Of a stretch of DNA of 13,845 nucleotides, positions 1 through 6,387 are shown piece after piece. Under the pieces are notes generated by a model, which was not told the DNA's origin, did no database searches, and was given only the letters and a program-made list of their open reading frames with translations. The position numbers and the translations under genes were made by a program. This DNA is from Candidatus Thorarchaeota archaeon. GTDB taxonomy: Archaea > Asgardarchaeota > Thorarchaeia > Thorarchaeales > Thorarchaeaceae. Each line of letters starts with the position of its first letter. Position 1 is the first letter of the stretch. The DNA lies in NCBI GenBank assembly GCA_016841005.1, contig JAEORG010000215.1, positions 1 to 13,845 of the forward strand, given 5' to 3'.

Positions 1-1
1 A

Positions 2-73
2 AATGGAAGCATCGCGATTGTTTCACAGCTTGGATATGGAGTGCGTATGAAGGGAGAAATAGATGCGGAATAG
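2..73 (+). CDS. Possible 3' end of an upstream gene (partial)
   Basis: From the window edge the second frame is open for 23 codons and ends at TAG (71-73). It reads NGSIAIVSQLGYGVRMKGEI followed by DAE, with an ordinary amino-acid mix. The first frame over the same bases is rich in Trp and Cys and looks non-coding. No family can be assigned from so short a tail, and an entirely non-coding edge is also possible. Confidence 0.25.
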   Translation, partial: NGSIAIVSQLGYGVRMKGEIDAE

Positions 74-234
74 AAGATATCATTGTGCTGCGATTTGAGG
101 ATAATGTCTGTTGATAACATCAACCACATCTTGTATGGAACAAGTACCAGCTCTAAGTGCATATTTGATGGTCAAATCATACGTTGGCAGAACACATATC
201 AGGTTTCACTCATGTGCCCTATGGGGGTTAGAGA
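74..234. other. Leader region with two small hairpins
   Basis: No convincing gene. Two short inverted repeats sit in tandem: GTTGAT-AAC-ATCAAC (110-124) and CTTGT-ATGGA-ACAAG (130-144). They could end an upstream transcript or form a structured leader. A purine-rich GGGGG (223-227) lies 7 bases before the GTG start at 235 and may act as its ribosome binding site. The propeller frame is closed just upstream by a TAG at 229-231 and a TGA at 166-168. Confidence 0.35.
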
Positions 235-1218
235 GTGCCCGGATTAGTAGTGAGAAAGGACAATGGAGACCTGAGATGGTATCCCTTCTTCAAACAGGAT
301 GAAAAGTATACTTTTTACCCATCCAAGGATTATGGACAGAGAGAAACTGGTACAAAGGTTGGACGCGGATTCAATTTCGAAATGTACCTTCCAGGATATT
401 GGATGCCTGGAGGACCTCCAGGAAGACGAAGAATAGGAGGAGGTAACTCCCTAGTCGTTCTTGAAGGAGATGGAGACCTCAAGTTCTACAGATTTGAAGA
501 TGAAACATTTCTCGTCGGTGGGACTGGAAAGAAAGTTGGAAGAGGATTCAAACCAGAATGGGAATACTATGTTGCTGAGTGGACAGGTAATGGAACCTCG
601 GATCTTCTAGTCAGAGACGATAAGGGTGAGCTTAGACTCTTTCCATGGGATGGAAAGGAGTTTAGAGACCTCGGCCGTGATGAGGATGTTGGTGTAGGGT
701 TTGATAAAGAAAAATACCCTGACCTCATTCCAGGATATTGGCGAGGAGAAGAATACCCAGATTTAGTTGTTCGGGAAGAAAACGGTTCATTGTGGTTGTA
801 TCCATTCAATGGTAGAGATTTCAGAAAATCAGGAGACCGTGACCGAATAGGCAGGGGATTTGGTGATGATTTCACTCATTATCTAGTAGGAGAATGGATG
901 CAAAATGGAACACCAGACTTGATTGTTAGACATAAAAGTGGTCAACTTAAGAGATATATCTTCATTCAAGAGGGTTCTGAATTCAAATTCGCAGATGGCC
1001 CATATGAAACTGTAGGCAAAGGATTTCATGAAGATTGGACCTATTTAGTAGGACACTGGCGAGAACCAGGAAAACCTGATCTCATTCTTCGTGATGACGA
1101 TAATAACATGAGATTCTATCCGTTTGATGAGGGTGAATTCACAGATCTTCCTCGTGGAGACAAGAATGTAGGTAAAGGATGGAAATTTACACACATGTGG
1201 GACTTCTATCCAGTGTGA
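235..1218 (+). CDS. Six-repeat FG-GAP/VCBS-like beta-propeller protein
   Basis: The 327-aa product is almost wholly built of a roughly 50-residue unit, repeated six times, starting near residues 2, 71, 122, 174, 227 and 280. Each unit has a core like PDLVVRxxNGxLxxYPF, then Gly/Asp-rich loops, a VGxGF box and an aromatic GxW strand (for example YLVGEW). This matches the FG-GAP/VCBS-type repeats that fold into beta-propellers; the Asp-rich loops of such repeats often bind calcium. The last unit ends in a short aromatic strand (MWDFYPV) that could close the ring. No signal peptide or membrane segment is present, which is unusual because relatives are mostly exported. The GTG start at 235 is the first possible one, since in-frame stops lie just upstream at 229 and 166. 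It cuts directly into repeat 1, so the N-terminus may have been lost. The family is clear; the ligand and cellular location are unknown. Confidence 0.8.
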   Translation: MPGLVVRKDNGDLRWYPFFKQDEKYTFYPSKDYGQRETGTKVGRGFNFEMYLPGYWMPGGPPGRRRIGGGNSLVVLEGDGDLKFYRFEDETFLVGGTGKKVGRGFKPEWEYYVAEWTGNGTSDLLVRDDKGELRLFPWDGKEFRDLGRDEDVGVGFDKEKYPDLIPGYWRGEEYPDLVVREENGSLWLYPFNGRDFRKSGDRDRIGRGFGDDFTHYLVGEWMQNGTPDLIVRHKSGQLKRYIFIQEGSEFKFADGPYETVGKGFHEDWTYLVGHWREPGKPDLILRDDDNNMRFYPFDEGEFTDLPRGDKNVGKGWKFTHMWDFYPV

Positions 1219-1240
1219 GGATATCATACTACTTATCAAG

Positions 1241-1340
1241 AAAAAAAAGAATGGAAAGGTGGAAGCTTTAGATCAAAATGATGCGCGACGGCGTATCTTG
1301 ATTCTGTTCCGAGAATTCGATTGGTCTATGCTTCCACCTT
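1241..1340 (-). terminator. Long inverted repeat plus U-tract ending the PadR operon
   Basis: AAGGTGGAAGC (1256-1266) is perfectly inverted at 1330-1340. The pairing continues inward as TAGATCAA (1269-1276) with TTGGTCTA (1321-1328), allowing one G-U pair, around a loop of about 44 bases. Read leftward, the stem is followed within a few bases by eight U (1248-1241). The right arm includes the last codons of the small-protein gene. A U-tract alone can terminate archaeal RNA polymerase, so the stem may add protection or efficiency. The same structure could also affect the incoming transcript of the propeller gene. Confidence 0.5.
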
Positions 1341-1547
1341 CTCAGCTGTTTCTAGTTCATTGATTTTCTCATCAATACTATTGATATGATCCTGAAGTTG
1401 AGACTTCAGTGCTTCTAGCTGCTTAATTCGAGTTTCTTTGCTCTGGTCACTTGGATTACAACACATCCCACCAAATTTCATTGGTCCATGATGCATACCT
1501 CGAAATAGCATTGGCAAGAATAAGCCCATATTTCTTTCATCACACAT
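1326..1547 (-). CDS. Small Met/Cys/His-rich coiled-coil protein
   Basis: This 73-aa protein has two parts. Residues 1-30 are rich in possible metal ligands: Cys2, His19, His20, Cys29, Cys30 and Met at 1, 7, 13, 18, 23 and 28. Residues 35-70 form an amphipathic, charged heptad-like helix (KQLEALKSQLQDHINSIDEK). The layout resembles the small Gly/Met-rich plus coiled-coil proteins grouped as DUF5320, but I would not assign it there firmly. It starts 19 bases after the PadR stop and has a full AGGAGGTGA ribosome binding site (1566-1558) 10 bases before ATG, so the two are surely co-transcribed. A metal-binding or PadR-partner role is inference from composition and neighbourhood. Confidence 0.75.
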   Translation of the reverse strand: MCDERNMGLFLPMLFRGMHHGPMKFGGMCCNPSDQSKETRIKQLEALKSQLQDHINSIDEKINELETAEKVEA

Positions 1548-1557
1548 ACTGTATTCT

Positions 1558-1566
1558 TCACCTCCT
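1558..1566 (-). promoter_or_regulatory. Full-length Shine-Dalgarno for the small protein
   Basis: AGGAGGTGA on the minus strand is a full match to the expected archaeal anti-Shine-Dalgarno sequence. It begins right after the PadR TGA stop (1569-1567). It predicts strong translation of the 73-aa protein and fixes its start at 1547. Confidence 0.75.
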
Positions 1567-2139
1567 TCATTCCATTTTCTTAGAGTCCTTCATCTCAGTT
1601 AGTTGGGTATCAACCCATTCTAGCTCTTGATGGAGATATTCTCGATATTTCTTTAAGAAGTCTAAATGCTTGGAGTTACAACCGCCATGAGGTCCTCTAC
1701 AATGACGTTTCATGAAGGCAAATCCCATAGGACTTCTCTCACGAACAGACCATTGTAGTATTGTGTCACTAACATCGCGAGGAGCTGTAGCCCCGAGAAA
1801 TCTCCAGAAACTGTCTTGAACTCTGAATTCAGACCCAAGACTGTGTAGTGCTTCTTTCAAGATGCGTTGCCCTTTTGGTGTCAGCTGGTATTCAATAGCA
1901 TCAGTGCGATCATCCTGTTCTACTTCTTCACCAACTATTAGATCTAACTCTACTAATCTATGAAGAGCAGGGTATACTGTACCGCTCTTTATCGTCCATC
2001 CTTCGAGATTTTGACGCAATCCTTGGATAATCATGTATCCATGCGATGGCTTTCTATGTAGTATTGAGAGGATAAGAAGATGAACGGGGCTTAGCTTTAT
2101 AGTATCTGTTTGGATACCGCCCTTGATTCTGAACGCCAT
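1567..2139 (-). CDS. PadR-family transcriptional regulator
   Basis: The 190-aa protein shows the PadR winged helix in residues 16-100. Hallmarks are LSPVHLLILSILHRKPSHGY, a recognition-helix region with SGTVYPALHRL, and a wing containing YQLTPKGQRIL. The C-terminal part (about 105-188) is helical and likely dimerises through the helix after residue 160. Between them lies C147-x3-H151-x2-C154-x3-H158, a compact possible metal site not standard in PadR. The reading frame stays open far upstream, but that part lies antisense to the membrane-protein gene. The ATG at 2139 begins six residues before the conserved domain region and follows the operator. It most likely represses its own operon and the divergent ECF-S-like gene. 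The inducer is unknown; the Cys/His cluster suggests a metal or thiol-reactive signal. Confidence 0.88.
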   Translation of the reverse strand: MAFRIKGGIQTDTIKLSPVHLLILSILHRKPSHGYMIIQGLRQNLEGWTIKSGTVYPALHRLVELDLIVGEEVEQDDRTDAIEYQLTPKGQRILKEALHSLGSEFRVQDSFWRFLGATAPRDVSDTILQWSVRERSPMGFAFMKRHCRGPHGGCNSKHLDFLKKYREYLHQELEWVDTQLTEMKDSKKME

Positions 2140-2156
2140 AGGTAGACACCGACTTA

Positions 2157-2170
2157 TGTAGAGCTCTACA
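2157..2170. promoter_or_regulatory. PadR-type operator 1 (perfect palindrome)
   Basis: TGTAGAGCTCTACA is a perfect 14-bp palindrome, 17 bp upstream of the PadR start. With one flanking base on each side it fits the ATGT-N8-ACAT pattern typical of PadR sites except for the last base. Its centre is exactly 20 bp from that of operator 2, so dimers on the two sites would sit on the same DNA face. It falls near where the PadR transcript should begin. Confidence 0.65.
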
Positions 2171-2172
2171 CA

Positions 2173-2194
2173 TATATGTAGATGTCTACATATA
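2173..2194. promoter_or_regulatory. PadR-type operator 2 (22-bp inverted repeat)
   Basis: The inverted repeat TATATGTAGA-TG-TCTACATATA is perfect over 10 bp per arm. Its core ATGT-N8-ACAT (2176-2191) is the classical PadR box. It overlaps the TATA-like element at 2191-2196, so bound PadR should block promoter recognition. It shares the ATGTAGA/TCTACA half-site with operator 1. Confidence 0.7.
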
Positions 2195-2196
2195 AA
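2191..2196 (+). promoter_or_regulatory. TATA-like box between PadR and the ECF-S-like gene
   Basis: TATAAA sits about 118 bp upstream of the rightward ATG at 2309; a start about 25 bp downstream would give a leader of about 90 bases. Read the other way, TTTATA could serve PadR. Placement beside operator 2 supports a shared, repressible promoter region. Confidence 0.45.
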
Positions 2197-2290
2197 GGTC
2201 TCTAAATCACAAGTTGTTTTTCTAGAATCATTTTTCAAACACCAAATCAAAATGATATTAAGGGAAACATGTCGGGCATGCTTGACCCCA

Positions 2291-2298
2291 TATGTAGA
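2291..2298 (+). promoter_or_regulatory. PadR half-site overlapping a ribosome binding site
   Basis: TATGTAGA repeats one arm of operator 2 exactly. It runs into the GAGGT Shine-Dalgarno (2297-2301) of the ECF-S-like gene. It may be an extra weak PadR contact or a roadblock, or a chance match of eight bases. Confidence 0.35.
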
Positions 2299-2308
2299 GG
2301 TAGCGATA

Positions 2309-3091
2309 ATGAGTGATACTAACAAGATAGATCTCACATATGTTGAGGGTCGGACAGATACGAAATTTTGGGCTATTGGAGCAATTTTGGCTGCATTATA
2401 CGGAGTTGGTTCATTAATTCCAGTTAGTGGATTCATTATTGGTGGTGGGATTGCTGCGAATATCAGTTTCACATTACTAGTTGCACCACTCTTTGGGATA
2501 TTACTTGGTCCATGGCGTGGAGGTGCATTTGGTCTTGTAGGTGGACTGATTGCAATGTTACTGGGTGGATCTGGAGGTCTATTCCTTGCAATTCCATTCC
2601 TATTCTTATCACCAGCAATCTCTGGGTTTCTCACAGGATTATGTACAACTTCGCAAGTACGTGGAAAATGGGTACCAGCTGCTGGCATAACAGCACTATA
2701 TCTCTGGGCTATAATGGCATTGTACTTGATAGTAAACGGTCAAGCATGGTGGTTTATGGCATATTATGCTCTGGCAATGGTTGTTACCTTTGGTCTTCAA
2801 TTGACCTATTCAACACTTGACTTTGAGAAAGTAAAGGAAAATAAGATTTGGACTCTAATTCCATATCTTATCATTGGAACGGTCACAGATTTCTCCATGA
2901 TGACTATGGGAGCAGTATACATTTTCCAGATTCCAGCAGTAGTGTTTGGTTTTGTCATCTTCCCTGCGATGTTAATTGAACGAACTGCAGCAATCGCAGT
3001 CAGTCTCATCATAGTGATTGCAGTTGTGAAGGCATTTCCTGATATCTGGGGAGTTGCAACAGAACAGAAGGTCATTGAAGATTCTCTATGA
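2309..3091 (+). CDS. ECF-transporter S-component-like membrane protein
   Basis: The 260-aa protein has about six hydrophobic segments (near 21-45, 51-68, 73-110, 122-142, 146-165, 180-240). The N-terminal half reads like substrate-binding S components of energy-coupling-factor importers: AALYGVGSLIPV, then LLVAPLFGILLGPWRGGAFG, then GGLIAMLLGG. S components capture vitamins or metals and are powered by separate T and A subunits, none of which is encoded here. The substrate cannot be read from sequence. Start 2309 has a GAGGT ribosome binding site 7 bases upstream; the alternative ATG at 2252 would add 19 polar and Cys-rich residues before MSDTNK and is less likely. It is divergent from PadR across two operators, so PadR very likely controls it. 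Its end overlaps the 3' end of the peptidase gene by 20 bases. Confidence 0.72.
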   Translation: MSDTNKIDLTYVEGRTDTKFWAIGAILAALYGVGSLIPVSGFIIGGGIAANISFTLLVAPLFGILLGPWRGGAFGLVGGLIAMLLGGSGGLFLAIPFLFLSPAISGFLTGLCTTSQVRGKWVPAAGITALYLWAIMALYLIVNGQAWWFMAYYALAMVVTFGLQLTYSTLDFEKVKENKIWTLIPYLIIGTVTDFSMMTMGAVYIFQIPAVVFGFVIFPAMLIERTAAIAVSLIIVIAVVKAFPDIWGVATEQKVIEDSL

Positions 3092-3680
3092 TTATTCGCA
3101 AAGCATCAACAATAACACCGAGAGGCATTGTTGCAAGAGTCATCGTGTCCTTCTCTATTGCTTGTTCTGGCAACGGAGGTATATGTACAAAGAGTCCCTC
3201 TGTACTTACTTCTTTCAAGTTAATCCAGTGTAGGAGATTAAACAGAATCCAATTACAACCATAAGTTCCCGCATGATAACTCACATCTGCTGGTATCCCT
3301 TTTGTTCTGAGGGCTTCAACAAGTGGATGTACATCTATTGTTGAGAAGTACGCTGCAGGAGCTTCATCAATTATTTTGTACGATGATGGTGTGTTTCCAT
3401 AATTATCCTCACGTCTAGTATTTTGTATATTCAACCCAACTTGTTCAATCGTGATGGCACTTCGATTTGCCTGACCGCAACAGAGAACATGTGAAGGTTT
3501 GTAGTTGTGGATTGCTTTTTTGAGGATGTCTGCCGCATTACTGTAATCAAGAGGAAGTACTTCTCCTACAATCTTAGATCCTGCTATGATATTTCCTTTG
3601 AGGAGTTTAACTAGCTCTTCAGAGGGATTAATTGAATATCCGTCGAAGGGTTCGAATCCTGTTAGTAGAATCGAATTCAT
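3072..3680 (-). CDS. pcp: Pyrrolidone-carboxylate (pyroglutamyl) peptidase, family C15
   Basis: This enzyme removes N-terminal pyroglutamate from peptides and acts in the cytoplasm. All family marks are present in 202 aa (usual length about 200-220): LLTGFEPFDG at 5-14 with NPS at 18-20, catalytic Glu79 in ITIEQVGLN, catalytic Cys142 in HAGTYGCN and catalytic His166 in FVHIPPLPEQ. The start at 3680 puts the first strand two residues from the N-terminus, as in relatives, and has GGAAG 8 bases upstream. An ATG at 3701 overlaps the exporter's TGA as ATGA and would add seven residues (MSVEEYN), so translational coupling to the upstream exporter gene is likely with either start. The pair suggests peptide or amino-acid salvage linked to export. 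Confidence 0.93.
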   Translation of the reverse strand: MNSILLTGFEPFDGYSINPSEELVKLLKGNIIAGSKIVGEVLPLDYSNAADILKKAIHNYKPSHVLCCGQANRSAITIEQVGLNIQNTRREDNYGNTPSSYKIIDEAPAAYFSTIDVHPLVEALRTKGIPADVSYHAGTYGCNWILFNLLHWINLKEVSTEGLFVHIPPLPEQAIEKDTMTLATMPLGVIVDALRIIIENLQ

Positions 3681-3697
3681 GTTATATTCTTCCACGC

Positions 3698-4357
3698 TCA
3701 TATGATCACACTTAGGATGAAGTATCCACCTAGTGCAATTTGAACGACACCAATTATGATATTGACCCAATTTAAACTTCCATAATCTGCTTTCTTCGCT
3801 GTAGCGTCAGCTCCCACGGAGAGAAACGCACCATAGATGAAATCAGTAGAAATGTGCGTAAAATACAGAAGAACACCTGCAAGGAAAACTGTTCCGACGC
3901 CCACTTGGAGTTCTCCGATGAGAAGAGATATGCTACTCAGACCTAAACCAGCCCACCAGATCAAGAAATAAGGTGAGAGAATGCTTACTGCCGCACCTTG
4001 AGTTGTTGCCTCAACAACACTCGATACTGAAGGCTCTTCTTTGACCTCATTTTCTGCGAATGATGATTTATGACGATAGTCCTTCAGTGCGAGGAATCCG
4101 AAAGCAATGATCACAATTCCTCCAAGCCCAACCATCAAGCTAATCATGAATGAATCAAAGGCGAATAGTTCAGCTCCAATAATAATTAACACAACTATTC
4201 CAAGTTCAACAATAGCATGACCAACCATGGGAAGAATTCCATGGAGACGACCATGTCTACTAGATTGCATTACAACTGCTGCAGATAATGGACCTGGTGC
4301 TAACGCTCCACTAAGAGAGGCGATGAACCAAATTGCTAAGATTTCTAAGATTCCCAT
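3698..4357 (-). CDS. LysE/RhtB-family exporter
   Basis: This 219-aa membrane protein has about six hydrophobic segments. It carries LysE-superfamily marks: SGALAPGPLS at 16-25, the GHAIVE box (46-51) after an amphipathic turn, and the SPYFLIWWAGLG motif (128-139) opening the second half. A charged cytoplasmic loop (about 91-119) splits the two halves. The family exports amino acids or related small metabolites by proton exchange; the substrate is not predictable here. It is the first gene of a two-gene leftward operon with pyroglutamyl peptidase. The start is preceded by GGTGCGAG about 6 bases upstream. An A/T-rich stretch near 4395-4415, the intergenic region shared with the DUF389 gene, may hold the promoter. 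Confidence 0.88.
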   Translation of the reverse strand: MGILEILAIWFIASLSGALAPGPLSAAVVMQSSRHGRLHGILPMVGHAIVELGIVVLIIIGAELFAFDSFMISLMVGLGGIVIIAFGFLALKDYRHKSSFAENEVKEEPSVSSVVEATTQGAAVSILSPYFLIWWAGLGLSSISLLIGELQVGVGTVFLAGVLLYFTHISTDFIYGAFLSVGADATAKKADYGSLNWVNIIIGVVQIALGGYFILSVII

Positions 4358-4471
4358 GATCTCGCACCGATTTTACATTACGAAACAGTTGAAATTGCAA
4401 AAAAGTATAATGCTAGCTACATCTGGATATGCCTCTCGGTAATATCTGTATTACAAAGTCGAGTTTTGGCT

Positions 4472-4480
4472 AAATTAAAA
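4472..4480 (+). promoter_or_regulatory. TATA-like box for the DUF389 gene
   Basis: AAATTAAAA lies about 54-62 bp upstream of the GTG at 4534, so a start near 4505 would give a short leader. It is the best TATA candidate in the intergenic stretch; the assignment is by spacing and composition only. Confidence 0.35.
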
Positions 4481-4533
4481 ACCCTTAATAGACCTCTGAA
4501 AAAAGTCGGTGTAATTCTACGGATGGTAACTCT

Positions 4534-5670
4534 GTGAAGCAAGTACAGATCACTGTTCCTTATGAGAAGACTGAAACAGTCGAAGATTTTCTTGTTGATG
4601 TTCTTGATATCAAGAATGTCGTAAGATTCACAGCTGACAATGCACACTTACTCCAATTCAGAATTCCCGATGATGCAGTTACTGATACTATGGAAGGTCT
4701 CAAAAGTAGAGGAGTAGGTGTGGAATTTGGTTTCATAGATATTCTTGATCTCAAAGCGTCTTTACCTAGGGAGGCAGAGGAAACAAGCGAGAAGAAACTA
4801 CAACGAGAGGCAGACTTAGCTGTTGAAGAGATTTATGAGAACGTGAAGAAATCAGCATCACTAAGCTTTGATTTCATTGCTTTTGTCATCTTTGCAGCTG
4901 TCATGGCAGGATTCGGTTTAATCCAGAATAACGTCACAATTATTGTCGCCTCTATGTTGCTATCACCCTTAATGGGACCTATGTTGGGTGTAGCGGTTGG
5001 ACATGTTGTAGGAGATAACAAACTCTTCATCAAAGGTACTATGAATGAGCTAATAGCATTAGGACTCTCCTTTGCCGTAGGTGCAATAATGGCAATCATG
5101 ATGCCTGTATTATATCCAGGTACTGGAGATTTCATGACAGTAATTGAAGGAGAGTGGGATGCAACGAGATGGACCTATGTAGTAATTAATGAAATTACTC
5201 GAAGAGGGACTTTCTTCTCAGTCTTAGATATTGGGATTGCAGTGTTTTCAGGGACAGCCATAGCAGTTTCTGTAACAAAGGGAGATATGTCAACCCTTGT
5301 AGGAGTAGCCATATCTGCGGCTCTAATGCCCCCAGCAGTGAACGTTGGTATGATGATCACCTTAGGTTTAATTCACAGCTCGCTTGCAGGTATTCAGATT
5401 GGTGTTGGGTCCTTAATCTTACTCACGATGAACATTATCCTCATCGACATCGCAGCTGTAATAATGTTCAGAATCAAGAAGTTAGGTATCATTGAGGATA
5501 AATCCGCAACTTGGACGGCAGTAACACAATATCGACAAAAAAGATCAGCAAGCCTTTATCATCGTCCAAGTTCTGAGGCAGCAACATTCACTCCAGCTCC
5601 GACTCCTAAAACTGATGCATCTTCTGAAGTAAAAGAACCTAATAATGGAGATTCGACTAACAATCGATAG
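4534..5670 (+). CDS. DUF389 (TIGR00341-type) membrane protein
   Basis: The 378-aa protein begins with a soluble alpha/beta domain (1-75) and a charged helix (76-108). About six membrane segments follow, near 112-131, 134-156, 172-193, 228-248, 254-279 and 287-312. Family marks are IIVASMLLSPLMGPMLG (136-152) and VGVAISAALMPPAVNVG (256-272). The tail from about 325 is polar and Pro/Ser/Thr-rich. The biochemical role of DUF389 proteins is not established to my knowledge, so none is assigned. It uses a GTG start with GGATGGT 6 bases before it; no in-frame ATG is nearby. It is monocistronic or leads into the small gene at 5764 after a 93-base gap. Confidence 0.9.
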   Translation: MKQVQITVPYEKTETVEDFLVDVLDIKNVVRFTADNAHLLQFRIPDDAVTDTMEGLKSRGVGVEFGFIDILDLKASLPREAEETSEKKLQREADLAVEEIYENVKKSASLSFDFIAFVIFAAVMAGFGLIQNNVTIIVASMLLSPLMGPMLGVAVGHVVGDNKLFIKGTMNELIALGLSFAVGAIMAIMMPVLYPGTGDFMTVIEGEWDATRWTYVVINEITRRGTFFSVLDIGIAVFSGTAIAVSVTKGDMSTLVGVAISAALMPPAVNVGMMITLGLIHSSLAGIQIGVGSLILLTMNIILIDIAAVIMFRIKKLGIIEDKSATWTAVTQYRQKRSASLYHRPSSEAATFTPAPTPKTDASSEVKEPNNGDSTNNR

Positions 5671-5763
5671 CATTGCGTCAACTACTGGGTAATACTCCAG
5701 TGACACATCCAGTTATAGTGGAGAGAGGGTTAACTTTCTTAGATTAGTTAGAGAGTGTAGCAT

Positions 5764-6084
5764 ATGACAGAGGATCCTATTCTGAAGAATAAGTTGTTCA
5801 AGGGCTTGACTGAACATGATATACTAACTTGGGAAGAGGAGAAGATGCGATATCAAAGGAGAATGGGAAAGAAGGTTACAGACTTAGCCTTTCTTAGACA
5901 TCTTCTCATGCATGCCTCAAGACCGGTTATTACCACAAAGGATGGGGTTTCTTCTGGATTTATCACAGGGCGCGGACCAATCTATGAGAAAGGAGACACA
6001 CTATTAGAAAGATATAGAGCGAAAAGAGAGGACATACATCCCGAGCTTGTAGAGAAAAAGAAACTCTCTACCCTTAGAACATGA
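5764..6084 (+). CDS. Hypothetical 106-aa basic protein
   Basis: I do not recognise this protein. It is charged and mostly helical at the N-terminus (TWEEEKMRYQRRMGKK, 22-37). A Gly-containing middle follows (DGVSSGFITGRGPIYEKGD, 60-78), then a Lys/Glu/Arg-rich end. There is no membrane segment, Cys cluster or known motif. Codon choice matches its neighbours and there is no competing frame. The start is ATG with a GAGAGTG purine run 6 bases upstream. It follows the DUF389 gene on the same strand and is followed by a TATA box for the next unit, so it probably ends one transcript. Confidence 0.65.
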   Translation: MTEDPILKNKLFKGLTEHDILTWEEEKMRYQRRMGKKVTDLAFLRHLLMHASRPVITTKDGVSSGFITGRGPIYEKGDTLLERYRAKREDIHPELVEKKKLSTLRT

Positions 6085-6104
6085 TTAGCATACACCCTTA
6101 TGCT

Positions 6105-6110
6105 TATATA
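6105..6110 (+). promoter_or_regulatory. TATA box of the ArsR-type regulator unit
   Basis: TATATA, in the context GCTTATATACC, lies about 85 bp before the 50-aa ORF and just after the previous gene ends. Its expected start point, about 25 bp downstream, falls inside the repeat cluster at 6121-6181. Confidence 0.5.
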
Positions 6111-6120
6111 CCAATAAGTC

Positions 6121-6181
6121 CCTAGTGAACTAGTGACTATTTGTACACTAGTTGATTATCAGTTGAGTACACAATAGTTGA
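6121..6181. promoter_or_regulatory. Repeat cluster, probable operator at the start point
   Basis: AACTAGTG (6128-6135) and CACTAGTT (6146-6153) are perfect inverted arms with a 10-base spacer. CTAGTGA occurs twice in tandem (6122-6128 and 6130-6136). GTACACTAGTTGA (6143-6155) recurs as GTACACAATAGTTGA (6167-6181). Position just downstream of the TATA box fits a repressor site, most simply autoregulation by the winged-helix protein encoded next. Confidence 0.5.
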
Positions 6182-6193
6182 AGAGTGATAAAC

Positions 6194-6346
6194 ATGTTCG
6201 AAATAACACGATTCGATGAGGAAGAGCCTCAATCAGAACAGAGATCTCCCGCAGATATGCAACAGGAAATCTGGTTTGATAATGGGATCTATAAGGAATG
6301 GTTAATCTTCCTTTATAGAATCTGGAACTCGATAGAGTATTTGTAG
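6194..6346 (+). CDS. Small 50-aa ORF ahead of the ArsR-type regulator
   Basis: It starts at ATG 6194 with GAGTGAT five bases before it, the same ribosome binding site form used by the receiver gene at 8198. The product opens with an acidic stretch (FDEEEPQSEQ) and ends in an aromatic, amphipathic helix (GIYKEWLIFLYRIWNSIEYL). No family is recognised. The frame of the downstream regulator is also open from 6319 with a protein-like reading (LELDRVFVDKILENPHPLRE) but no start codon before 6388. The two could therefore be halves of one gene broken or shifted near 6319-6340. Otherwise this is a separate small protein or leader peptide. Confidence 0.45.
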   Translation: MFEITRFDEEEPQSEQRSPADMQQEIWFDNGIYKEWLIFLYRIWNSIEYL

Positions 6347-6387
6347 ATAAAATACTTGAAAACCCACATCCTCTTAGGGAGGAGGGA

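Noticed and set aside
111..302. 63-codon frame overlapping the propeller start
   Set aside because: Its 3' part is another frame of the repeat-coding region and its translation resembles no protein.
567..875. Antisense frame inside the propeller gene
   Set aside because: A Ser/Pro/Arg-rich shadow produced by the repeated codons on the other strand.
2252..2308. Earlier ATG for the ECF-S-like protein
   Set aside because: It lacks a ribosome binding site and adds a Cys/Arg-rich stretch, while ATG 2309 has GAGGT at good spacing.
2140..2688. 183-residue N-terminal extension of the PadR reading frame
   Set aside because: It lies antisense to the membrane-protein gene, reads as Pro/Asn-rich low-sense protein, and would place both PadR operators inside coding sequence.
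4417..4647. Minus-strand frame across the DUF389 promoter and start
   Set aside because: It covers the promoter and the N-terminal codons of a solid gene and has no protein-like features.
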